Shown in pieces: positions 1 through 7,076 of a stretch of 16,584 bases of DNA. Source of the stretch: an archaeon (GTDB taxonomy: Archaea > Nanobdellota > Nanobdellia > Woesearchaeales > JAGVOV01); assembly GCA_020052545.1 (NCBI GenBank), contig JAGVOV010000053.1, positions 1 through 16,584 on the forward strand, in the 5' to 3' direction. The position numbers and the translations under genes were made by a program. A model generated the notes under the pieces. It was not told the origin of the DNA. It made no database searches and saw only the letters and a list, made by a program, of their open reading frames with translations. Position 1 is the stretch's first letter; each line of letters opens with the position of its first letter.

Positions 1-589
1 CTATCACGTTCTTGAAGCCATGCTTCAAAAGGTTCAGGACGTCTGCCCTTCCCTCGACGACGATGACCTCTTCATTCTCGTCTATTCCCGGGCCTGCAGG
101 CAGCCTTTCCTTGCCGTATTCTGCTATCTCCATGACTCTCACTGAAGCCGCGACCTCGTCTGCTAATTCTGTAGAATCTGGCATGACATTGTCCATCAAT
201 TGCCTTAAGAGTTCCTTGGCTCTTTCGACGACTAGCAGCCTCTTGCTGACTCTGACATCTTCTATGTTTTCTACTCTGATCTTCGCATTGCAGGGGCCTA
301 TCCTCTGGATTATTTCTATAGCGGCCGCTACAATTGCTGTTTCCGCCTTGTCCAGGCTGCTTGGTATCACAATTGTGCCTTTTGTCTTGCCTGTCTTTGT
401 GTCTGTGTTTACTTCTATCCTTCCTATCCTGCCGCTCCTTTGCAGCTCTCTCAGCTCTAGATCCTCGCCAAGAAGGCCCTCAGTCTGGCCAAAGATAGCG
501 CCAATTATGTCAGGCCTGTCAACAACGCCATCGACCTCTATGGTTGCATTTATTATATATTTTGAAGATACTGGACTTATTTTTCCCAT
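1..589 (-). CDS. dnaG: Archaeal DnaG-like protein (primase/exosome subunit), 5' portion
   Basis: Reading the minus strand from the ATG at 589 gives 196 residues that run off the window start, so the C-terminus is missing. The N-terminal block (GAIFGQTEGLLGEDLELREL, residues 30-49), the RIGRIEV block (54-60) and the start of a TOPRIM domain (VIVVEGRADVLNLL, about 175-188, with the metal-binding Glu at 179) are typical of archaeal DnaG. In archaea this protein has weak primase activity and is a stable subunit of the RNA exosome, where it helps engage poly(A)-rich RNA. The start is supported by a GAGG ribosome-binding site about 8 nt upstream and a TATA-like CTATAAAC further up. The long plus-strand frame over the same DNA is an antisense shadow. 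Identity is secure; only completeness is limited by the window. Confidence 0.95.
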   Translation of the reverse strand, partial: MGKISPVSSKYIINATIEVDGVVDRPDIIGAIFGQTEGLLGEDLELRELQRSGRIGRIEVNTDTKTGKTKGTIVIPSSLDKAETAIVAAAIEIIQRIGPCNAKIRVENIEDVRVSKRLLVVERAKELLRQLMDNVMPDSTELADEVAASVRVMEIAEYGKERLPAGPGIDENEEVIVVEGRADVLNLLKHGFKNVI

Positions 590-744
590 TTCAATCCCTC
601 TATGTTGGTTTATAGAATAAGTTTAGTCCCTTATGGATGAAAGCCGTATAAGCCTTATTTCACCATTTAAAGCACGAATAAGCGATTATGATTAACATGC
701 GAACCAAACCTGCCCTATTTCCCCTTATTTTATGATTATAAAGG

Positions 745-905
745 TTATTTCGCCCGAAACACTAACTCCCAAGCTCATTGCTTGCATTTAGCGTGAGCTC
801 CATTGGGTACTCTCGTGTCGGGCTGTTGTGCCCAAGAGTGTCTTCGAATCACGGCCGAATAAACAATATTCGCTCTTCAAAGGACCCATTTGGGCATTTC
901 CCTAT
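745..905 (-). ncRNA. Candidate structured RNA of unknown family
   Basis: Three nested or side-by-side helices can be drawn. Domain A pairs 752-757 (GCCCGA) with 818-823 (TCGGGC) and 760-762 with 815-817. Inside it 768-777 (CCCAAGCTCA) pairs with 794-798 (TGAGC) and 803-807 (TTGGG), capped by GCT/AGC at 780-782/790-792. Domain B pairs 830-835 (GCCCAA) with 890-895 (TTGGGC), AAGAG (834-838) with CTCTT (873-877), and CGAAT (856-860) with ATTCG (868-872). An 8-bp hairpin, TTTCCCTA (897-904) with TAGGGAAA (916-923), sits beside the TATA box. The minus strand is favoured because the TTTATAAATA box at 936-927 predicts a start near 902-905, just ahead of both domains; the plus-strand TATA would start inside the first helix. 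The helices are seen; that it is a transcribed RNA is inference. Confidence 0.35.
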
Positions 906-926
906 AAATTGGAGGTAGGGAAACCC

Positions 927-936
927 TATTTATAAA
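927..936 (-). promoter_or_regulatory. TATA box of the candidate structured RNA
   Basis: On the minus strand this reads TTTATAAATA, a strong archaeal TATA element, about 25-30 nt upstream of the self-complementary block ending near 905. It lies just past the stop codon of the lipoprotein gene, so it could start either an independent RNA or a long dnaG leader. Confidence 0.4.
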
Positions 937-969
937 CCTTGTGAATTAATATTAGGTAAAGACAAAAAA

Positions 970-1644
970 TCAGCCTGGCACGACATCATTGTCAGACACC
1001 ATATTGAATTTAGCTTCCCTGTATTCATAGGTTTTCTGGCCTTCCTGGAATTTCAGCGGAACGCCGAAATATGTGTCCAGCCACACTTTGTAGTCTGTTC
1101 CTGCCCTGCTAAAGCTGATTATGTATGTGTCTCTTCCGCCTATCTGTTCCTCTCCTGTCTTGCTCCCTGAAGTTATCTCTTGCACCCAGTCAAGCGGTGT
1201 CTTCCTGTAGTAATCGTTGAAATTCAGCGTCTTTATACTTGGATTTGGGCCACATCTCTGCCTGTTCAGGCAGTAGCCGAAGGCGCTTTTGACATTTAGG
1301 TCGAGATAGACTGTATCAAAAAGGTTCTCTGCTTTGTATATGGATGATCCTGCCAGTATGACCTTAACATTGCTGCCTTTGATGTAATAGCCATATCCTT
1401 GGGCCCCGTCAGTCTCATAATAATAGTAATTCATGCTCTTCAGCTTTGAGTTCTGGTCAATAATCTTTTTTATCTCTGGATCGAGCTGCGCCGCCTGCTG
1501 CGCTGTCGTCGTTGTTATCTGCACTATCGTCGTGGCGACAGTGGTTGGCTGCGTCGGGCCTGGAGTCTCTGAATCTGCCTGCTTGGCCTCTCCGCAGCCG
1601 ATCAAAATAATAGATAATAGAGTCAATACAATCAAATATTTCAT
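970..1644 (-). CDS. Lipoprotein with Thr-rich linker, LolA-like outer domain possible
   Basis: This is a 224-aa exported protein. It has a short charged N-terminus, a hydrophobic stretch and a lipobox-like LIGC with Cys17, which suggests lipid anchoring at the outside of the membrane. A low-complexity linker rich in Thr, Pro and Gln (about 25-55) follows, then a globular, beta-rich domain full of Tyr and Gly (about 60-215). Two cysteines (CLNRQRC, in the middle of the domain) could form a disulfide. The pattern of a repeated YYIKGS/VYLD strand and a late GGRDTYIISF...YKVWLDTYFGVPLKF segment recalls LolA-like or DUF4412-like folds, but that resemblance is only impressionistic. A GGGGTG ribosome-binding site lies just upstream, and a TATA box overlaps the end of the upstream membrane-peptide gene. 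Confidence 0.8.
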   Translation of the reverse strand: MKYLIVLTLLSIILIGCGEAKQADSETPGPTQPTTVATTIVQITTTTAQQAAQLDPEIKKIIDQNSKLKSMNYYYYETDGAQGYGYYIKGSNVKVILAGSSIYKAENLFDTVYLDLNVKSAFGYCLNRQRCGPNPSIKTLNFNDYYRKTPLDWVQEITSGSKTGEEQIGGRDTYIISFSRAGTDYKVWLDTYFGVPLKFQEGQKTYEYREAKFNMVSDNDVVPG

Positions 1645-1685
1645 ATTAGCACCCCATTCTAGAAATATATCGATATCTTATAAAT

Positions 1686-1913
1686 TTATCTCTTGTCGAG
1701 CTCATCGAAGCTTGGCGTCATCGAAGCTACAGAGGCGATGAACATCACTAGGAAAACAACCATGAAGCCAAATCCGAAGCTGTTTCCGGCATCCTGGCCA
1801 GCCCATGCAAACCAGAGATTGAAGCGGCCGGAGAATGTCCAATAGGCAGAGATAAGGAAACCTAACAGGCCAAGAAGCATAAAAGTGCCTGGCAATGGGA
1901 TTTTGTCGCTCAT
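1686..1913 (-). CDS. Small two-helix membrane protein, unknown function
   Basis: The 75-aa product has two hydrophobic segments (about residues 7-27 and 45-66) joined by a loop rich in Trp, Phe and Gly, and a charged tail ending in DELDKR. No family was recognised. A TATA-like TATTTATAG lies about 25 nt upstream of the ATG, so the mRNA is probably leaderless. Its stop is close to the promoter of the lipoprotein gene downstream, so the two envelope genes are adjacent but probably separately transcribed. It could be an envelope accessory or an uncharacterised small membrane protein; nothing in the sequence decides. Confidence 0.7.
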   Translation of the reverse strand: MSDKIPLPGTFMLLGLLGFLISAYWTFSGRFNLWFAWAGQDAGNSFGFGFMVVFLVMFIASVASMTPSFDELDKR

Positions 1914-1952
1914 AACGCCTTAATCAGAAGCATACTATAAATACTTTTTTGT

Positions 1953-3041
1953 TCACTTAAACTTGACGAAATTCAGCTCTGATACAGATTCTCTTGCTTT
2001 CTGCAGCTTTCCGTTGAAATCTTCCATGAAAGCTGTCATCTTTTCACAGGCTATCTGCTTTATTTCCCCAGAAGTCATGTCTCCTTTCTTGTAAGCGTCA
2101 TGGATCTTCTGCAGCTCATTGTCGTCTTCCACCAAATGCTGCTTGAGCAGCTCAAACACCATATCCTTGCTTATATCTGCTCCAAGCCTCCTATGCTCTT
2201 CTAATGTGTCACGCCCTCCTGTTATGGCTTTCTTTATCTTCTTGCTCGCGCTTTTTATGTCCTCCGGCAGCTCGATGAAGGAATCTGGCTTTGATTTTGA
2301 CATCTTCATGCTGCCGTCCAAGCTTGGCATATATTTGTGGTAAATGGATGAAGGATAGAAGAATTTCTTTTCCTTCATCCTTGTAACAACGTCTCTTGTC
2401 AGCCTTATATGTGGATCTTGGTCAACTCCCACGGGAATTATGCCTGGCATCCTTTTGCTGAATTGAGGAAATAATATATCACCAACCTGGGTCACAGCCG
2501 ACATTATCCTGCCAGGATCTGCATTCCCATAGACTGCCTTGAATTCGTTTAGTGTGATCTTCTTGGCCGCAAGATAGGCAAAATTCATCACTTCCCTGTT
2601 CTCAGACTGAAAATAGAAATTTGTCTTTTTTGGGTCGAGGCCAAGAGCTGTATATGCGGGAATATGAAATTTCAATGCCCTCTCTCTCCCTTCTTCAAGA
2701 CTTATTCCCCTGGCTGCCGCAGCTTCAAGATCCGCAACAAGGACGTAAGTCTCTGCTCCATGCTCCTGGAAATATCTTATCTGTTCCACAACCATCTTTG
2801 TGCCTAGATGTATCTTTTCTCCAGATGGCATTATTCCTGAAAGTACATAGAAGGGCTTCTTGAGTTTTATCGCTTCTGAAATCAGCTTTAAGTTCCGGCC
2901 GGCAAAGACTATGCCGCGCCTCATGAACCTGTTCCTGTCAGGGAAAATGTCTGCATCAAAAACGTCAAGGCCGAAATCTTTGGTGACTTTTGCATAATCC
3001 TCAACAAGCTCGCTGCCGTAAGGATCGATGATTTTGGTCAT
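1953..3041 (-). CDS. trpS: Tryptophanyl-tRNA synthetase, archaeal/eukaryotic type
   Basis: This class I synthetase charges tRNA-Trp with tryptophan in the cytoplasm. The 362-aa product has the variant HIGH motif in PSGEKIHLGTK (about residues 72-82) and a perfect KMSKS loop (about 246-250), preceded by SLDGSM. The N-terminal region (about 1-60, including IDPYGSELVEDYAKV and RFMRRGIVFAGRN) matches archaeal/eukaryotic TrpRS rather than the shorter bacterial form. The length is usual for archaeal TrpRS without extra domains. The start at 3041 is preceded by a TATA-like GTTTAAATAG about 25-28 nt upstream that overlaps the stop of the neighbouring gene, so transcription is probably independent and nearly leaderless. 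Confidence 0.96.
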   Translation of the reverse strand: MTKIIDPYGSELVEDYAKVTKDFGLDVFDADIFPDRNRFMRRGIVFAGRNLKLISEAIKLKKPFYVLSGIMPSGEKIHLGTKMVVEQIRYFQEHGAETYVLVADLEAAAARGISLEEGRERALKFHIPAYTALGLDPKKTNFYFQSENREVMNFAYLAAKKITLNEFKAVYGNADPGRIMSAVTQVGDILFPQFSKRMPGIIPVGVDQDPHIRLTRDVVTRMKEKKFFYPSSIYHKYMPSLDGSMKMSKSKPDSFIELPEDIKSASKKIKKAITGGRDTLEEHRRLGADISKDMVFELLKQHLVEDDNELQKIHDAYKKGDMTSGEIKQIACEKMTAFMEDFNGKLQKARESVSELNFVKFK

Positions 3042-3073
3042 AGTGTTAAAGTTGGCTGGAATCTATTTAAACT

Positions 3074-3517
3074 TTACTCAAGAAACCTTAGCATTACCTG
3101 CTTCGCCACTTCTTTCTTTGAAGGGAACGCAGCGACAGAGATCATTATGTGGAAGCAATTTCCAGAGTCTGTCAGCTTGTACTTGTTTTGGAGGAGCTCT
3201 TCTTTGTCAATCCTTATGAAAAAATGGCATGCTTCATCAATCCTCGAGTCAAGCTGTGCTTTTATGGTGCTCTTGTCTTCAGAAGAAAGCTTTGAGAAAA
3301 GGTCCTTCAAGAAAGCCGTGGTTTGATGTTGTTTAGTGAATTCAGTTTCCAATATTATTATTTCTTGGCCTTCAATCCCCGTGGCCTCAGTTTCCTTAAA
3401 AGTTATTTTTTCTTCTTCGGCATTAAACGGCATAAGCCTTATTAAAGCAGTCCTGACGCTTCCCCCTTCCACTTTGTCGGTAAAAACCCTGAGCCTGATA
3501 TTATTCGCTATTTTCAT
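3074..3517 (-). CDS. COG1325/PH1010-type RNA-binding protein (exosome-associated family)
   Basis: The 147-aa product matches the archaeal family annotated as a predicted exosome subunit or RNA-binding protein (COG1325, DUF54, PH1010-like). Supporting features are the late block LDSRIDEACHFFIRIDKEELL followed by KYKLTDSGNCFHIMISVAAFPSKKEVA (about 106-140), which has the conserved acidic, FIR and HI.I...AAFP positions, and an early strand-turn LRVFTDKVEGGSVRTALIRLMP. Its biochemical role is not established; the exosome link comes from family annotation. It is transcribed away from the A22 protease gene; the 52-nt gap contains a TATA element usable in both directions. A purine-rich GAGAAGAG sits just upstream of the ATG. 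An exosome-linked protein in the same window as DnaG, itself an exosome subunit, is suggestive but they are not adjacent. Confidence 0.8.
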   Translation of the reverse strand: MKIANNIRLRVFTDKVEGGSVRTALIRLMPFNAEEEKITFKETEATGIEGQEIIILETEFTKQHQTTAFLKDLFSKLSSEDKSTIKAQLDSRIDEACHFFIRIDKEELLQNKYKLTDSGNCFHIMISVAAFPSKKEVAKQVMLRFLE

Positions 3518-3539
3518 CTCTTCTCATTTACCAGATAGA

Positions 3540-3549
3540 TTTATATAAT
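3540..3549. promoter_or_regulatory. Bidirectional TATA box between the COG1325 gene and the A22 protease gene
   Basis: TTTATATAAT is nearly palindromic. Its centre is about 25 nt before the ATG at 3570 on the plus strand, predicting a leaderless mRNA, and about 28 nt before the ATG at 3517 on the minus strand. It is the only TATA-like element in the 52-nt gap. Confidence 0.6.
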
Positions 3550-3569
3550 TTGCCAATTTTGGTTAGGTT

Positions 3570-4487
3570 ATGAAACACACATTAAAGGTGACTCTATTCT
3601 TGCTCGCAATATTCCTTGCGAGCCAGCTGGTCGGCCTCACAATAGTGTCAAAATATCTGAATTATGATGCTACTGTGCAGACTAAGACTGTCACTTATAA
3701 CGCCCTGCCGCTGGGTTTTGACAGGCCTCAAGTTGACGCGACAAGCTCATTCATCTGGATAATTGCAGGCGTCATAATAGGCACGCTGCTTTTCTTGTTG
3801 CTTGTCAGGTTCCAGAAATTCCACCTTTGGAAGCTATGGTTTTTCTTGGCTGTCGGACTCACATTGACTATGGCTTTCTATGCATTCATAGCGAACCAGT
3901 ATGTGGCCCTCGCCCTGGCAGTGATCCTGGCTGTTTGGAAGATATTTAGGCCCAACATATTCGTGCATAACATCACAGAGATATTTGTCTATGGCGGCCT
4001 GGCTGCCATATTCGTGCCGATAATAAATCTGATTTCTGCATTCTGGCTTCTCATATTAATATCGATATATGATATGTATGCTGTGTGGAAGAGCAAGCAC
4101 ATGGTGAAGATGGCCGAGTTCCAGAGCACAAGCAAGGTCTTCGCAGGAATATTTATCCCTTATAATGCAAAGGAGATGGACATAATCAAGCCGATAAAAG
4201 AAGGATCGTTGAAAGGCAAATCTGAAGGAAAAAATGCCATCCTTGGCGGCGGCGATATCGCCTTTCCTCTACTTTTCTCAGGCGTCGTCCTGAATACCTT
4301 AGTGCTGGAAGGGTTAAGCCTGGGAACTGCGGTGATGCAGACCCTTATAGTGACTTTGGCGAGCGCACTCGCTCTCGGCCTTCTGCTGTATTTTGGTAAG
4401 AAAGACCGCTTCTATCCTGCGATGCCTTTCATAACAGCAGGCTGCTTCATCGGCTATGTTATCATTTTCTTACTTTTCCGTATTTGA
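3570..4487 (+). CDS. Presenilin-like intramembrane aspartyl protease (A22 / DUF1119 family)
   Basis: The 305-aa polytopic membrane protein carries the three signature motifs of GxGD proteases. YD lies in SIYDMYAVW (Tyr167-Asp168), GxGD in LGGGDIAFP (226-229, catalytic Asp229), and a PAL-like motif in YPAMPF (283-286). The PAMP form is usual for the archaeal DUF1119 branch. About nine hydrophobic segments are visible, with a hydrophilic loop (about 173-225) between the two catalytic helices, as in presenilin and signal peptide peptidase homologues. Family members cleave transmembrane helices within the bilayer; possible clients are remnant signal peptides and membrane proteins, but no substrate can be read from the sequence. 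A TATA box 25 nt upstream suggests a leaderless transcript. The gene ends just before the promoter of tRNA-Val. Confidence 0.92.
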   Translation: MKHTLKVTLFLLAIFLASQLVGLTIVSKYLNYDATVQTKTVTYNALPLGFDRPQVDATSSFIWIIAGVIIGTLLFLLLVRFQKFHLWKLWFFLAVGLTLTMAFYAFIANQYVALALAVILAVWKIFRPNIFVHNITEIFVYGGLAAIFVPIINLISAFWLLILISIYDMYAVWKSKHMVKMAEFQSTSKVFAGIFIPYNAKEMDIIKPIKEGSLKGKSEGKNAILGGGDIAFPLLFSGVVLNTLVLEGLSLGTAVMQTLIVTLASALALGLLLYFGKKDRFYPAMPFITAGCFIGYVIIFLLFRI

Positions 4488-4525
4488 GCTAAATTTTTAA
4501 ACTCAGCAAATTTTCATTCTCTCAG

Positions 4526-4598
4526 GGGCCCGTAGTCTAGCGGTTATGACGTCGCTTTTACACGGCGAAGGCCACCGGTTCGAATCCGGTCGGGCCCA
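4526..4598 (+). tRNA. tRNA-Val (anticodon UAC)
   Basis: The 73-nt gene folds as a standard cloverleaf. The acceptor pairs GGGCCCG (4526-4532) with CGGGCCC (4591-4597), and the discriminator A is at 4598. The anticodon stem is TCGCT/GGCGA with loop TTTACAC, which places TAC at positions 34-36. The T-arm is ACCGG-TTCGAAT-CCGGT. No CCA is encoded and no intron is present. A TATA-like TTTTTAAAC lies about 28 nt upstream (4493-4501). The reading frame that crosses this tRNA into the deaminase gene is spurious before 4642. Confidence 0.97.
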
Positions 4599-4641
4599 GC
4601 TTTTTACCAAAAGAGGTTCTTTGATTAGTTTGGGTGATACT

Positions 4642-5154
4642 ATGAACAAAATATTGAGCGATAGCGGCAAGGTTACAAGATATATAGAAGATTATGGCCT
4701 GCTGACGGCAGCCCAGAAGGAGCTTGTCGATGCGGCGGCGGAAGCAACAAAAAATGCGTTTGCGCCCCATTCACATTTCCTTGTTGGCGCTGCGATAAAG
4801 ACAAAGGCTGGCCTCATAGTGCCTGGCTCGAACTATGAAAGCTCTTCTTATGGCTTGACAATATGCGCAGAGAGGGCTGCGATATTCGATGCTAACAATC
4901 ATAAGATAAGAGACTTGGAGATGATTGCAATTGTGACGGCTTTTGAGGATAGGCCAACAGAAGAGCCAAGCTTCTCATGTGGAGCATGCAGGCAGCTCAT
5001 CTACGATGCTAGTCAGATTTACGGGACAAACATCGGCATAATAACGTCAAATACATCAAAGAGCAAGATTTTCATCGCGACAATAAGGGATTTGATGCCT
5101 TGGGGCTTCGGTCCTGTTGACCTTGGCGTTGATGTCAAGAAGTACAGAACCTAA
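4642..5154 (+). CDS. cdd: Cytidine deaminase
   Basis: Deaminates cytidine and deoxycytidine to uridine forms in pyrimidine salvage. The 170-aa product has the zinc-site signature: Cys75-Ala-Glu77 (TICAERAA, with the proton-shuttling Glu) and Cys113/Cys116 in SCGACRQLI. The usual Pro before the first Cys of that second motif is Ser here. The N-terminus has the family FAPHSHFLVGAAI block, and the stretch from the start to CAE is of normal length for a homotetrameric CDA, although the C-terminal part after the second motif (about 50 residues) is slightly long. The ATG at 4642 is chosen because it follows GGGTGAT and lies after the tRNA; an upstream in-frame ATG is inside the tRNA gene. Its TAA overlaps the convergent gene's stop by 2-3 nt. 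tRNA-Val and cdd may be co-transcribed. Confidence 0.93.
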   Translation: MNKILSDSGKVTRYIEDYGLLTAAQKELVDAAAEATKNAFAPHSHFLVGAAIKTKAGLIVPGSNYESSSYGLTICAERAAIFDANNHKIRDLEMIAIVTAFEDRPTEEPSFSCGACRQLIYDASQIYGTNIGIITSNTSKSKIFIATIRDLMPWGFGPVDLGVDVKKYRT

Positions 5155-5945
5155 GCTGCATTCCTCATGAGCTCTGCAGTGAGCCTTCTCTTTGCCAAAG
5201 GGAGCAAGGTCTCCTTGAAAGGATATCTGAGATGCTTGTCTGCGGGCTGGCAGTAGAAAGCGGCAGTATGGGTGTCAGTTATGCCTTGGCTTGACATCAG
5301 CTCCTGCTTCAGATGCTCAGCTTCTATCTCGGGGACTGCAAGGGTGCTGGAGATTTTATGATCTGAGATTTCCCTGGCCTTTAAGTAAAATCCGTGAAAT
5401 TCTTTGTTTGGGATTTGGATCTGCCCGACCTCGTAGCTTATCACACGCAATGCTCCGTTTGAGAATATAATAAGATAACCATGCTTTGTCAGCTCATTTG
5501 GCGGATTTATGCCTAGCTGCTTCATCTTGAGCCCTGACATCACCTCTTCACAGATTTGGAATCCTGCATTCAACACCTTGTTGTATGTATCTCTTGAATC
5601 ACCCCAGGCTTCTACCATGACCTCGATGTGCTGTATCCTATAATCAGGAATCTCCTTTGTTAATCTTCCAAGAAGATCATTGAAAGATATTGTCTTTCCG
5701 AGCCTTTCATTGAGCTTCATCTCCATTGTTGCGATGTCGACGACAAGGTCGTCTACAAAATTCATGAATCCGTTGAGCTCATTGTATGATGGAAATACTC
5801 TTTTCTCATCAAAATCAAACTTTCTCTGCCCGTAGAAATCACGTATCAGAGAAAGATAGGCTTCTTTTGCTGTGCCGCCTCCTGCCACCATCTGGAGCAG
5901 CGTATCTATGCAGAACTTGTCCTCTTGGAATGCCGATTCTTGCAT
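5151..5945 (-). CDS. Conserved-looking hypothetical protein, 264 aa
   Basis: I do not recognise this protein. It is soluble by composition, with no signal peptide or membrane segment. The N-terminal two-thirds (about 1-155) is helical and charged, with KEAYLSLIRDFYG and FMNFVDDLVVDIATMEMKLNERLG stretches. The last third (about 155-264) looks alpha/beta, with strands such as YLIIFSNGALRVISYEVGQI. The three cysteines seen (residues 12, 132 and about 231) are scattered and do not form a metal motif. A GGTGGG ribosome-binding site about 6 nt before the ATG and a TATA-like TTTTAAATAAAAT at about 5965-5977 support the start and expression. It is transcribed away from the SRP RNA gene, and its stop overlaps that of the convergent cytidine deaminase. 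Coding status is good; function is unknown. Confidence 0.75.
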   Translation of the reverse strand: MQESAFQEDKFCIDTLLQMVAGGGTAKEAYLSLIRDFYGQRKFDFDEKRVFPSYNELNGFMNFVDDLVVDIATMEMKLNERLGKTISFNDLLGRLTKEIPDYRIQHIEVMVEAWGDSRDTYNKVLNAGFQICEEVMSGLKMKQLGINPPNELTKHGYLIIFSNGALRVISYEVGQIQIPNKEFHGFYLKAREISDHKISSTLAVPEIEAEHLKQELMSSQGITDTHTAAFYCQPADKHLRYPFKETLLPLAKRRLTAELMRNAA

Positions 5946-5993
5946 TGCCCACCTTTCTTTAGCATTTTATTTAAAACTTGTGTAAATCAATAA

Positions 5994-6004
5994 CATTTAA
6001 AAAA
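5994..6004 (+). promoter_or_regulatory. TATA box of the SRP RNA gene
   Basis: CATTTAAAAAA lies about 20-28 nt upstream of the inferred SRP RNA 5' end near 6022. A separate, oppositely oriented TATA for the 264-aa gene lies at about 5965-5977. Confidence 0.5.
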
Positions 6005-6021
6005 CAACTTCCCTTTCCAGC

Positions 6022-6297
6022 CTTTGTAGGCTAGATCGGGAGGGTAGCCGTCTCTTGTTGCCATAAACCGGCTATAAGATGGGATCGAAGCCTGTTGAGA
6101 GGTGCAATCCATTGCAGGAAGTCCTGGTTTCGACTGAGAAGTCCTGTCCTTTAGGATTGGCCTTATTGTGAAAGAGTCAGGTCCGGAAGGAAGCAGCTAT
6201 AAGCAGTAAAGCTGGTGCTTAGAGGGTAACGGGATGGAGAAAAAACTAGGGTAGCTTTTTGCAGTTGGTTGCTTCCATCAGCGGGCGCGCCTACACT
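6022..6297 (+). ncRNA. 7S SRP RNA (signal recognition particle RNA)
   Basis: The domain IV (helix 8) signature is present at about 6176-6197: GTCAGGTCC, a GGAA tetraloop (6185-6188), then GGAAGCAGC. This is the SRP54 binding site. The 5' and 3' ends pair as TGTAGGC (6025-6031) with GCCTACA (6289-6295), which is helix 1, present in archaeal SRP RNAs. The length of about 275 nt fits the class, a little shorter than the roughly 300 nt of many euryarchaeal examples. The RNA scaffolds SRP19 and SRP54 and targets nascent membrane and secreted proteins to SecYE. The exact ends are inferred from helix 1. The 3' end abuts the stop codon of the convergent NAD kinase gene, leaving little room for a separate terminator. 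Confidence 0.93.
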
Positions 6298-6299
6298 TC

Positions 6300-7076
6300 T
6301 TATTCATACCATACTACATTAAGGCGCAGCTTGCTGGGATATATTTCTAGTACGCTGCCTTCCTTGAATTTATACACTTTGCTCAATGAATCCATGACAA
6401 CGACATTCTCATTTTTTTCTGATATTATCTTGATCTTCTGGTTCAGCCTCATCTTTCCTGAATTCTTCTCGCATGTCGTCAGCCTTCCCTTATGGGGCTC
6501 TCTTATTAGATATTCATAGCTCTGCTCATCAAGATCCATGACCTTGCCGCCTGCGCTCCTGTTCCAGGCATAGCTTCCCGTAGGCGTTGACACTATTACT
6601 CCAGAACTCTTCTGCCTTCCGTCACAATAAGGCGTTATTATGTGGTAGACTGCCGTGATGAAGGCATTGTGCGGCCCCATATAGACCTCATTCAAGGCTT
6701 TTTCAGGCAGCACTTTGCCGTCAAGCTTCGCCTCTAGTCTGAGAAGCTTCCTGACTTTTAATTTTCCCTTGATGTAATCTTTGAATTTCTCTTCAAAATT
6801 ATCCTTTGTGCATATCGTGTAGAAGCCGTCTTTGATCCTTGTGTTGGCATTGACGCCAAACATCGGCGTCCTGTCAAGGATAAAATGACTCGTCTGTAAG
6901 AATGTTCCATCGCCGCCAAGCGTTATCACTAAATCCTTGCTCATGAAATGTTTTTTCCTGGCGTGGTTTTTCTCAGAATAGGTTGCTTTATGGTTCTTTA
7001 ATGCAACTTTCACTATCTTCAATGTCTCTTTTTCCTCTTTATCCACAGGCTTTATGTAAACTACCAATATCTTCAT
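6300..7076 (-). CDS. nadK: NAD kinase
   Basis: Phosphorylates NAD to NADP in the cytoplasm. The 258-aa product has the GGDG nucleotide motif (LGGDGTFLQ, residues 54-57), the GVNAN turn (74-78), the NE/N motif ([11 protein letters not shown], about 128-138) and the STPTGSYAW stretch (163-171) that forms the conserved diphosphate and substrate site. The length is near that of compact archaeal and bacterial NAD kinases. The start is fixed by a 4-nt ATGA overlap with the stop of leuS upstream, which implies translational coupling in a leuS-nadK operon. The N-terminus starts with the expected [10 protein letters not shown] strand. It converges with the SRP RNA gene, with almost no intergenic space. 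Confidence 0.94.
   Translation of the reverse strand: MKILVVYIKPVDKEEKETLKIVKVALKNHKATYSEKNHARKKHFMSKDLVITLGGDGTFLQTSHFILDRTPMFGVNANTRIKDGFYTICTKDNFEEKFKDYIKGKLKVRKLLRLEAKLDGKVLPEKALNEVYMGPHNAFITAVYHIITPYCDGRQKSSGVIVSTPTGSYAWNRSAGGKVMDLDEQSYEYLIREPHKGRLTTCEKNSGKMRLNQKIKIISEKNENVVVMDSLSKVYKFKEGSVLEIYPSKLRLNVVWYE

Larger units (their letters stand above)
590..969. other. Gene-free, highly self-complementary intergenic region
   Basis: This 380-nt gap between dnaG and the lipoprotein gene, both on the minus strand, has no convincing protein gene. The part next to dnaG (590-745) is AT-rich and holds the dnaG promoter and several CTTATT/AATAAG words. The remainder (about 745-925) is packed with long-range inverted repeats. 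A TATA-like element, TTTATAAATA on the minus strand, lies at 927-936, and another, GATTATAAAGG, lies at about 734-744 on the plus strand. No tRNA, rRNA, RNase P RNA or box C/D signature was recognised. Confidence 0.6.

Noticed and set aside
12..620. Long plus-strand reading frame of 202 codons
   Set aside because: It is antisense to dnaG, whose minus-strand translation matches the family along its length; the plus-strand product is Ser/Leu/Pro-rich with no domain.
633..695. 20-codon plus-strand frame between dnaG and the structured region
   Set aside because: No ribosome-binding site or TATA at the right place, and 20 codons are expected by chance in AT-rich sequence.
744..862. 5S rRNA, suggested by about 119 nt closed by TTATT..CG/CGAATAA and a CCCGAAACAC stretch
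   Set aside because: The CCGAAC-like motif follows directly on the putative terminal helix, where 5S has about 30 nt, and the strong pairing GCCCGA/TCGGGC is incompatible with the 5S fold.
745..925. RNase P RNA
   Set aside because: None of the conserved blocks (GGAAAGUC-like, ACAGAA-like) was found on either strand.
4546..4641. N-terminal extension of cytidine deaminase
   Set aside because: The extension starts inside tRNA-Val; the ATG at 4642 has a ribosome-binding site and the family length.
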